In this document: piece by piece, positions 55,789 through 64,000 of the stretch
Numbering within the stretch: the first letter of the stretch is position 1
Layout of the letters: each line of letters begins with the position of its first letter
Source: Euryodendron excelsum
Taxonomy: Eukaryota; Streptophyta; Magnoliopsida; Ericales; Pentaphylacaceae
Reading direction: 5' to 3'
Length of the DNA stretch: 64,000 bases
Assembly: GCA_033060915.1 (NCBI GenBank)
Contig: CM065397.1
Span: 25,395,001 to 25,459,000, forward strand
The notes under the pieces: model-generated
What the model was told of the DNA's origin: nothing
The model's input: only the letters and a program-made list of their open reading frames with translations
Databases searched by the model: none
Position numbers and translations under genes: made by a program

Positions 55789-57679
55789 GTTAGTTTTTCG
55801 AACATTTGTCGATTTCGATGCGTATGTTCTCATTTTTTTTGCGTATTATTAGTGTAATCCTATGTTTTAGAACATGTAGAATACAATGGTCGGATTTTTT
55901 TCGTGATTGGTGAAGATTTGAGTGTGTTTTGAATGGGTTTGCATGTTTATGAAATGGGGTTTCTTGCGGGATTTAAAAAATTGCCCCTACAGGCCTGGGC
56001 ATTGTGCTTCTATGTGTGATTTTTGCACTTGGAACCTTAGAAAAATGTGTAGAACAACCGTATGAAATTTCATAATTTTTTGAGAAATTTTGAATATTTA
56101 AATTTTTGAAAATTGCAAAAAAAAGGAAAAGTTGAAGAAAATTAGAAAATGGATCCTATCAAAGGTTGAAAAATTGTGGGACATTTTTTAAAAAACTGGG
56201 GTGACATTATAGAATGTTTTAGGAGTTTTTGTGAAATTTTCAGACACAATGATGCAATCGAAAATTTTGAAATGGCCGAGAAACAGGTTTAAAAATTGTG
56301 TTTGAGAGCGGGGCGCGTGTTTTGGAGGATGGGGTTGTTTTGGTTGAAGGTTGGAGATGTTTCAGGTTGTGTTTGTGACTTTTTAAGATGAAACTCTACC
56401 GAAATTTTAAAAAAATCCTAGCACCCAACTCTAAAAGCCAATGTTTTTTTTTTGGGCATGGGGTTTTTGAAGGGGAAAGCCCGTAGAAACCGAATTTTTA
56501 GAAAGATTTTAGGAGTAAGATTTTTGAAGGGGCAAATCTCGAAAAACCGACTTTAGAAAAACCGCAGGAAACTTTGGAACGGGGCTTTTGAAGGAGAAAG
56601 CCTAGGAAACCACTTTGAAAATTAGAAACAAACCTTTTCTGGGGGAAAGGCTCGAAAAACTGTTGAAAACTTTGAAACAGGGCTTTTGAAGGGAAAGCCC
56701 GAGAAATTGGCCTAGAAATTAGGAATGAGACTTTCTGAGGGGAAAAGTTAGAAAACTCGTTAGAAAACCTTTAGAAATAGGGCTTTTGAGGAAAAAGCCC
56801 GGGAAAACGGTTTAAGATTTTGAAATAAGACTTTTTGAGGAAAAAGCTCCAAAAACCATTAAAAAATCTTGAAATAGGGCTTTTGAAGGAGAAAGCCCGA
56901 GAAACCGGTTGAAAATCTTTGAACCAGGGCTTTTGAGGGAAAAGTCCGTAAAACCTTTGGAAAATCTTTGAACCAGGGCTTTTGAAGGAAAAAGCACAAG
57001 AAACCGTTGAAAATTTTGAGATGAAACTTTTTGAGAAAAAAGTTCAGAAAACCATTAAAAATCATTTAGAAATAGAGCTTTTGAGGAGAAAGCCCAGGAA
57101 ACTGGTTAGAAAATCTTTTGGGAACGGGGCTTTTGAAGGTGAAAGCCTGTAAAACCTTTGGAAAATCTTTGAACCAGGGCTTTTGAGGGAAAAAGCCCGA
57201 GGAACCGTTGAAAATTTTGATATGAAAATTTTGGAGGAAAAAGTTTGGAAAACCGTTAGAAAACATTTAAAAATAGGGCTTTTGAGGAGAAAGCCCGGAA
57301 AACTGGTTTGAAATTTGGGAGACAAGATTTTTTTAGGAAAATCTCGGGAAACCATCGGAAAGCATTTAGAAATAGGGCTTTTGAAGGTGAAAGCCCGAGA
57401 AACCGTTGAAAACTTTGAGATGAAACTTTTTGAGGAAAAAGTTTGGAAAGCCATTGAAAATCTTGAAATAAGAATAGACAGGACCTTAGCCCACTTTTTC
57501 TTTCTTCTTTCTTTTCCCTCTTTTTTTTCTTTTCCCTTTTTTTTGTTTTTTTTTCTTTGTTCTCCTTTTTCCTTGTTTTTTTCTTGTTTTCTTTTTCTGC
57601 CATTGCTGACATATTTATCTCTTCCCTGTTTATACATATTTGGTGACTGATCACTTTTTGCATGTCGTCATTTTTTCAG
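55789..57679 (+). other. 5'UTR intron of the E2 antisense gene (1.9 kb)
   Basis: Donor AAAG|GTTAGTTTTT, acceptor CATTTTTTCAG|G one base before the ATG. Same position as the 873-bp intron in E1 but twice as long, because of a tandem array at 56440-57480. The acceptor is preceded by a long pyrimidine tract (57495-57600). Confidence 0.75.
56440..57480 (+). repeat. Tandem array of GGGCTTTT...AAAGCCC hairpin units in the E2 intron
   Basis: Around a dozen degenerate units of 55-65 bp, alternating GGGCTTTTGAAGGAGAAAGCCC-type and ACTTTTTGAGGAAAAAGTT-type inverted repeats separated by GAAACCGTTGAAAA. The array accounts for most of the extra intron length relative to E1. Frames read through it on the minus strand are low-complexity artefacts. 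Confidence 0.85.
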
Positions 57680-57680
57680 G

Positions 57681-59612
57681 ATGTCTGAGTCTGGTGGTGA
57701 CGGTTCTGATAGGAGGCGCCATGGGAAGGCGCCACGGATAGAGCTCGAGGAAGGCAACAGTAGCCGGGGTGGCACAACCAGGAGTGGTAGCAGGGGTGGT
57801 TTCACTCGGAGCAGTAGCAGGAATGGCTTCGCTCGGGGTGGTAGTAAGGTGGTTCCGCCCGTGACGGCAGCAGGGGTGGTTCTGCTCAAGGCGGCAAAGG
57901 TGGGTCGCAGCGATCTTCGAGCAGGACGGTCTCCAGCGGCAGTTATGCAATGAGGCAGCCTTCGGTTGCTCCGGAGGAGAGAGTCGAGGATGATATTGAT
58001 TCGGCCGTGGCTCCGCGGACAGGATACGGCATGACGTCTTTTCAGGACAGGCGGGGGGACACTTATTTTACAAACGACCAGCTAGTGATTCCCAATGTTC
58101 CGCTGCTATGAGACATGGCATATCATCCGAGTTTGTACACATGTTATGGTCGGATGCCGTCATCGACCCATAGTTCCTTCAGAGGGGCCAGTATTTCGGC
58201 TTTGAGGGTCATGCAGGCGTCGGCTTCATCCTATCAGGACTTCCTATACCGGATCGGCTTTTGGGCCTTTGTGACTTTTCAGATAGATAGGTTTGATCAC
58301 CGGATAGTAGTTGGGCTTTTGGAGCGGTGGTTCAGGGAGACCTAGACTGTGCACTTGGTCGGCTTCGAGCTGGGGCTGACTCCTGTCGACTGGGCCATGA
58401 TCACTGGGCTGTCCTTTGGATTTACGGGACGTGCCTCTGGAGGAGGCTCATCTTCTCTTGGGGGTGCCAGGGATTGGAGGCTCGAGCTTCTCAGCTTCGC
58501 TCTTATGTCCGACAGAGACAGCATTTACTCTCGAGCCTTCTCCAGCCGACTAGGTCATCATGAGGTGTTGGTTGGTACTATACCTCATCGTTAGTTGCTT
58601 TTGCAACAATAATAAGTTGACGGTTCCTTTGTCTCTGGTGAGCCTGGTAGCGGAATTGGATGTGCTGGACTACGTGGATTGGGGCGCCTTCACCTTCGCC
58701 AGCTTCTTACGAGGGATGAGAGTGAGGACATCTGGGGCTTGGGGGAGCTTAACGAGTTTTTGGCCATTTTTGATATGGTGAAGTTATGAGTATCTGCCCG
58801 TCTGCCGACCAGAAGTGTTTGCTAGCAATGCCTTCTCGTGGGCCACGAGGTGGGCCTAACAGCACGTGGTTCAACGGTTTTTGCTTGCAGATTTTGTAGC
58901 CCTCTGGGCTAACTTCGAGCTGCTGAGACCCCGAGACGTGACTTGGACACCTTACCACCGATCTTCTAAGCATGCTGGTATGAAGGATGACATTCTTTTG
59001 TCCAGGTCGTGGGTTACTTTCTGGGGCGCTGTTTTATGGGGAGACATATTTGGGGGAGCGCCACTGACAGTAGCTTTATACTGATTTCCGTGCAGTCATG
59101 GATCCTCCTCAGAACATGTTTAGATTTTATCGGGCCGGGGTGGAGATCCCTTATATAGTCGGAGTTCCTAGCGAGCGCTTCCTTCTTCCGCCAGATGTGG
59201 ACTACGAGGCTCATTTTAGGGTAAGGTCCATTGCCGCTTTTACTCAGCTGGACCTAGCAGCTAGAGGGCAGGTGGCTGGTTATAAGGTGGTGGAGCTATG
59301 GCACCGAGCTCAGGGCTTTGACTTCGAGGCGGAGTATCTAGCAGCTTGTTAGGTGCGAGATCAGTACCGTGCCGAGGTGGAGGCCCTGACTGCTCGCATA
59401 TCCCTGATGGAGGCCCGCTGGGTATGTTATTTATGATTTCATTATTGTCATGTCCATTGTGCATCCCTTCTGTTCTAATGCTAGCCCTTCTCTTTTTGGT
59501 TATCTTTTCCTTTGGTCAGGGTCCTTATGATGCGAGAGCCTCCTCTAGCCAGCCTTCCTCGTATGTGCCGGACCTGGGCAATTTTGACTTGGATGACGAC
59601 CCTGCTCATTGA
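57681..59612 (+). pseudogene. E2 antisense gene: plant-mobile-domain-like protein, broken
   Basis: It starts MSESGGDGSDRRRHGKAPRI, followed by Gly/Ser/Arg-rich repeats (SRGGTTRSGSRGG). The mobile-domain-like region has DMAYHPSLYTCYGRMPSS, LVGFELGLTPVDWAMITGLS, CWLVLYLIVSCFCNNNKLTV, VDWGAFTFASFLRGMR, SYEYLPVCRPEVF and DFVALWANFELLRPRDVTW. The C-terminal part (YRAGVEIPYIVGVPSERFLL) matches E1. After an intron (59422-59519) the last exon reads GPYDARASSSQPSSYVPDLG then NFDLDDDPAH. Breaks: a 1-nt frameshift near 57850, TGA at about 58110, TAG near 58344, a frameshift near 58557, TGA at about 58780, further stops near 58860, 59050 and 59350. The family includes MAIN and MAIL1, proteins linked to transposon silencing; the role here is unknown. 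Confidence 0.8.
59422..59519 (+). other. Last intron of the E2 antisense gene
   Basis: Donor CGCTGG|GTATGTTATT, acceptor TTTGGTCAG|GGTCC (98 bp). Same location as the 88-bp intron of E1, just before the short terminal exon with NFDLDD. Confidence 0.75.
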
Positions 59613-61712
59613 GGCGCCTCCTTCCACTTGCGGACACAGTTGTAGTTTAGTTAGATTGATTGTATTATATATTTTTTCAAGGCCGCATGTTAGCCCTCAT
59701 GGATGATGACTGTATGATGATCATATGTACATTATTTCTATTATCTTTCCATTTCTTTACATGCGATGATGATGATTTTATTCTTCTAGTCTCGTTTTGC
59801 ATGCATGTATGTGGATATATGATGGATATAAATATGAACACAGGAGTACAAAAATCATGATACGCGTAAGAAATGGTGGATATGTGCAAGCTTTAAGTAG
59901 ATGTGAAAAAGGTGGGTGTATTGTCGCACGCGTCTATGCCAAGCATACAAGTATGTACGTTTTTAGGAAAACGGGCCTAATGGTATGTTCCAATTTTCTA
60001 GGTGTTCACCGGGAATCGTCATTTTGGCCTTTTGCTTCTCCCCTGAAGATTCCCTTCTCTCGTTATGTCCCTTGCTTGCCATGATAAGATAGTAGTCGCC
60101 CCTTTTCTAGGGTTTTCCTTTTCTGATCTAACTCCCCTCTCTCTCATCTCAGAAACTACCACTCAGTTGACTTTTTCTCGGGGACTTTACATTAGGACTA
60201 GTAGACTCTCTAGGTGATAGCGAAGTGGCCTTCAGCAAAGGAGCAGGTAGTTTCCATCCTCAATCCGAGAAGGCTTTACTTTAGACCGTAATGTTGGCTC
60301 AGTTAAGGGCAAGGAATGAAGGGGTATTCAGGCTCAAACAATTTCTTCTTTTTCTTTTTTTGGGTGATAATAACCAGAACCACCTTGAGTAAACTTTTGC
60401 TGCTTTGTTCACTTTTTTTTTCGAACGTCGCCATTTTCTTTTAAACTTGTTTAGACTAAGCAATCTTCCCCTATCTGAAAGGACTTTCTGTGGGTTGCAA
60501 TGTGGCCAGGTTACGAGTTTTTGAAAGGAAGGGTATTAAAGGCCCAAAGTGTTACACTCTTCTTGGGGTTTACCGGTGATCATCTTTTCTGGTCCTTTCC
60601 TCCTTGGGTCTCTCTTCTTTTCTTTTTTTTCTCCTCTTTTTTTTTTTGGTACAAACTTTTACCCACATAGGGTTCGTTGCTTTTCCTGATTTTTGCCCCA
60701 GTATTGATATTTGCACAGTCTATTGACCTCCTAGGGGCATCATATCAATCGTCATCTTTTTTTTTCTTTGCATTATTTCCTTCCTCTTTCGATGTATAAG
60801 GAGGCTTTCTTTCTCTCCGCGCTCCCTTTTCGTTACTTTCCTTTTCAAATTTATTTTCACCTATTGTAGGTGGTGATCACCAGAATGGTTTAGCTGAAGA
60901 GATATGATTTGGCTCAAAAGGGGTTTTTCAAGAGGAATTCTTTAAACTGTATGGTAGAAGAATGAAGGGCCCCTCTTCCTTTTAGATAAGATTGCTTAGT
61001 TTATGAAGTTCAGTCTTAGAGTTTTGGCGTCATCCTTTGAAGCAAGCAGGCGTTAGCTTAATTGTTCTGTTACTCGTACTTGCCCCAGTGTGGGGGGTGG
61101 TTCCGAGTTAGGGTGTTTGAAAAAGAATTATTTATGGCTCGAGTGGGCTGACCAAGGGAATTGCTTTACTGTTCCAGGGAATTTGAAATGATGGCTTCTC
61201 TTCCTTTCAAGGTTCTAACTGCCGACTACTTTGCTATGGCATCCTCTGAGGGCCACCTTTTTATGATCCACTCTCTCTCTTTCCCTTTGCTATCTTCTCT
61301 TTGGATAAAAACTGGTCCTATAGATGAGGGTGCGCATACTATGCCCCTTTTCAAGTTAAGGCAAAACAATAAAGAGAGAAATTTATGAGAAAGAGCAAGT
61401 GCCGAAGATGATAAATGCAAACTTCAACTTCTTTCATTTCAAAGGTCTTGTGTACATGATAAGCTCTTGATTAACAAAAGATAAAAGTAGAGTTGACAGA
61501 AAAAAATTAACAGGAAAGTAAAAGGCAAAGTTCAGTAGAAGAATATTCCTTTGATAATAACTTCTTCAGATGGGCTTTGGGACCACACTTGCCTCTTCCA
61601 TGCTCCATCCGCCAACTTTTTCACTTGGTTGTGTTGGACGGATTGATGCATCGGTTGAGGAGTGGCAGAGATTAGTGGTCATAGTGCAGTCAGGGCTTCC
61701 TCCTTTTCCTTC
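59613..61712. other. E2 spacer between antisense gene and gag
   Basis: About 2.1 kb of T-rich, CTTT/TTTT-rich sequence without pol motifs. A stretch sharing TTGCCCCAGTGTGGGG and GAGGCTT blocks with E1 (reversed, about 20.8-21.1 kb) shows it is the same spacer. Both genes would terminate here. Confidence 0.6.
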
Positions 61713-63739
61713 CTATTTTCCAGTGGGGCCTTTGAGGTTGTGTGTACCATCTTGGGACCCTTGCTGGCTTTCTTTTGGTTGGACGGCTCCCTCGGCTTTT
61801 TGTGGTTTTGTAACTAGCCTCTCTTTAGGGACTTCTGACGACTTTTCCTTGGCTTTTTCTTTTTCAGCTTCCTCTTTGTCAATTTCGGCAAACAGGCTAT
61901 CCAAATCACCTTCATTGAACTCGAATGGTGGGTTTGGCAATTTTGGCTCATAAATGCCGCAACCCATATCCTTATAATCGAAGAGTTCCTTTTTCAGGCG
62001 GGCCTTAGCTTCGGCATACCTAGGGTGCATGAATTCTTCTCCCCAGCCATCTATAAGTGTAGTATCAGGCGGAATGTTTGCAATGGGTTCATCCATGGGC
62101 TAGTCAAAAGGGTCTTTCTCCCCACTTGTATTGTAAAGATAGATAGGGCATAGCAGTATTTTCTGCTCCCAGTCATTTTCAGTGTCTGACTCGCCCTTGA
62201 AGTACTCTGCAGTTATCATGCCATTTGGATCTGCCTCCTCTTCAGTGATGATGTTGACAGCATGGTCCAGTAAGGGACTCGCCGTGACATTGGGAGAGGG
62301 GGCCGATTTTGCTTCTTGGGTATTAATGACCTTGTTATCAATGAGGTATTGGATCTTATGCTTCAAAGAGAAGAAGGACTATGTGTCATGCCCCTGTCCC
62401 CCAGAATGGTACTCGCAGGTAAGGGCAGGGTTGAAAGTTGGTGGCAACGGGCTTGGCAATAGCCGCGGGGGAATAGGGTTTATATGCTTGGCCTTGAGGA
62501 ACTCATGATAGGCCTCTGTCTGGGTGCAGGCCAAATGTGTGAATTCTCGATTCCGTCAGTTGTTTTTGTTGGGGTTGAGGTATGGTCGGGCTGTAACAGG
62601 TCCAGTTGTGGGTGCTTGGGTATTTGCAATGGGGATGTTGATGATGGGAGCAGGCGACAATGGTCGAGCTTGATATTGACGGTAGTATGGCTACTGTTGT
62701 GTAGGTAGGATGGCAGATATCTCTCCTTCTTTCTTACCGGTACTCCGAGTGGTTGCTACATTTTTAGCCGCATTTGCGAATCCCTCACTTGTCTTGGCAT
62801 AGGGTCCGTGATTCTACCAGTTTTCAGTCCATTCTCAATCATTTCCCCTTGCATTATCAGCTCAAAAAAACTATTTTCGACGCTCAGGCACAGACGTTCA
62901 TAGTACAGTCCTTGGAAGGTGTTCCCAAATAACTGCACATACTCTTTTTCCAGCATTGGGGGGCTGACTTGAGCGGCCGCCTCCCTCCACCTCAGAGTGT
63001 AATTCTTGAAGCTCTCTTTCTCTCCTCGAGTCATCATCATGAGGGCACATCGGTCCATGGTTAGATCACTGTTGTGGCGATATTGGGATCGGAAAGCTGA
63101 GACCAATTCGTTCCAAGTTATTATCTTCCTCAAATCTAAACGAGCGAACCATTGCAGTGTAGGCCCAGTCAAGCTATGTTGAAACAACTGCATCAGGAGT
63201 TTGGGGTCATTCCTGTGATCGCTTAATGCTCCAGCGTACAGCCTCAGGTTGTCTACGGGATCCCCACTTCCATCATACTTTTGGAAATCGGGCATCTTAA
63301 ATTTGGGTGGCTATGGGTGGTCGGGGAAGAAGCAGAGTTCATCATAGGATGTCCCACCGAAGGTGTCATGACCTTGTAGGCTTTGCAATGATTCTTCTAA
63401 GCCTTGTAACTTGAGATCGAGAGGGTCCGGGCTCTCCTTTTTTGATGTTGCAATTAGCAAGATGGTTTCAGTGTTGTCTTCTTCTCCTTCCTCAATGTGC
63501 GCCGCTTTGGTGAGTTCTTTGTTCTTCCCTACATTGTCGGTTTGCAGGATGACCCTTAGCAGGATAGTTTCAGTTTCTTTGGGGTGGGACGTCGAGGCTG
63601 ACGGATTCATGGGAAGTTCTTTGAAGGCCATTAGCTGTATGAGCTTGAACAACTCGTCTATCTTCGCCTTCATTTCATTCACTTCTTCACGTGTCACTGA
63701 ATTGTTCTATTGATCGGGAGGGTTACCTTCGCTTGACAT
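61713..63739 (-). pseudogene. gag: E2 gag (Tat/Ogre type), broken
   Basis: ATG at 63739 (MSSEGNPPDQ, then TAG). The core has FKMPDFQKYDGSGDPVDNLR, LYAGALSDHRNDPKLLMQLF, LTGPTLQWFARLDLRKIITW and FKNYTLRWREAAAQVSPPM, continuing ELIMQGEMIENGLKTGRITD. A frameshift near 62795 follows. The other frame gives CEYHSGGQGHDT, then a stop and a lost Cys, then LIDNKVINTQEAKSAPSPNV, LLCPIYLYN, IDGWGEEFMHPRYAEAKARL and MGCGIYEPKLPNPPFEFNEG. It is colinear with E1 gag, including the acidic linker. A stop near 63309 replaces the Arg seen in E1 (DHPRPAKF). Confidence 0.85.
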
Positions 63740-64000
63740 TTGTGCTGTTCTTTGTCGTGTAAGGACCGGTGTTTAGAGTACAGGAGACACTCGTGTTCCT
63801 CTCTTTCCTTTTCTTGGAGCAATGGTGGCCTAAAATGCAAGCAGTCTCACCAAAAATTATTGCTAGTCTTTTGATGGGATGAGAGGGGGAAGGAGAAAAT
63901 AAAAAACAAAAACAAAAAAGAATTATATGTTAGGTTCTTGATTTGGAAAGGTTTCATGCAATGCATGGCCTAAGGATGCCCCTACCTTTCCGGGGGAACT
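63740..64000 (-). other. E2 leader upstream of gag
   Basis: Corresponds to the E1 region just before gag. No ORF. It includes GCATTGCATGAAACC-type sequence near 63950, as in E1 around 18175-18185. The primer site and 5' LTR must lie further right. Confidence 0.6.

Larger units (their letters stand above)
50608..64000 (-). mobile_element. E2: second non-autonomous Ogre-lineage element, incomplete at the right edge
   Basis: On the minus strand, from right to left: gag (63739-61713), spacer, antisense gene (plus strand, 55557-59612), polypurine tract and 3' LTR (50608-55139). The 5' LTR and primer site are outside the window. The 5 bp next to the LTR are GTCCT (50603-50607); the matching copy must lie to the right. 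Architecture, polypurine tract, gag and antisense gene match E1, but the LTR sequence has diverged strongly, so E2 is a different family of the same superfamily. No pol motif is seen in the 2.1-kb spacer. Confidence 0.88.

Noticed and set aside
57062..57663. Lys/Glu-rich and Phe/Ser-rich ORFs on the minus strand
   Set aside because: They come from the hairpin-unit array and pyrimidine tract in the E2 antisense-gene intron; composition explains them.

Overview
This window is plant (angiosperm, most likely eudicot) heterochromatin made almost entirely of nested Ty3/gypsy LTR retrotransposons. I see no ordinary host gene, tRNA, rRNA, CRISPR array or bacterial feature. The clade calls rest on primer-binding sites, polypurine tracts, LTR termini, 5-bp target-site duplications (TSDs) and recognisable Gag, protease, RT, RNase H, integrase and antisense-ORF motifs. 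I cannot name the species.

Layout. Bases 1-3060 are AT-rich, non-coding DNA with a G-rich microsatellite and a 0.54-kb foldback (MITE-like) element. The oldest retroelement, 'H', lies on the minus strand from about 3060 to 39874. It is a Tat/Retand-like element with a split 3' LTR, an antisense ORF of the 'putative gypsy type transposon' kind at 8.4-10.2 kb, integrase, RNase H, RT, protease and part of gag. H is interrupted by solo LTR-1 (3328-8011, TSD CTCCT), full-length element E1 (11299-30854, TSD CTCCC), solo LTR-2 (31793-37207, TSD ATCTG) and an Athila-type element (from 39875, plus strand). The Athila element is in turn interrupted by solo LTR-3 (41076-46573, TSD ACCAT) and by element E2 (from 50608, minus strand, running off the right edge).

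E1, E2 and the three solo LTRs belong to one superfamily and cover 48,546 of the 64,000 bases. They are non-autonomous Ogre-lineage elements: LTRs of 4.5-5.5 kb, a tRNA-Arg primer site, a Tat/Ogre-type gag, no pol, and in place of pol a 1.9-kb antisense gene of the plant-mobile-domain type. The antisense gene has its own promoter region next to the 3' LTR, a 5'UTR intron whose acceptor abuts the ATG, and a small 3' intron; both introns are in the same places in E1 and E2. Both copies are now broken by stops and frameshifts.

The most interesting signal is that the sense promoter in the LTR and the antisense promoter in the interior each carry a cluster of near-palindromes, and that the palindrome sequence differs between E1 (GGCGCCACT/AGTGGCGCC) and E2 (GCGCATGT/ACATGCGC-like) but agrees between the two promoters within each element. 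I infer a cis-motif/trans-factor pair, by analogy with anti-silencing factors of plant DNA transposons. This is a hypothesis, not a demonstrated function. Other signals are U3 arrays built from short inverted repeats, a G-depleted leader of about 2 kb, a U5 copy of the primer-site core, a near-palindrome with 5.4-kb arms, and a 75-nt G tract.
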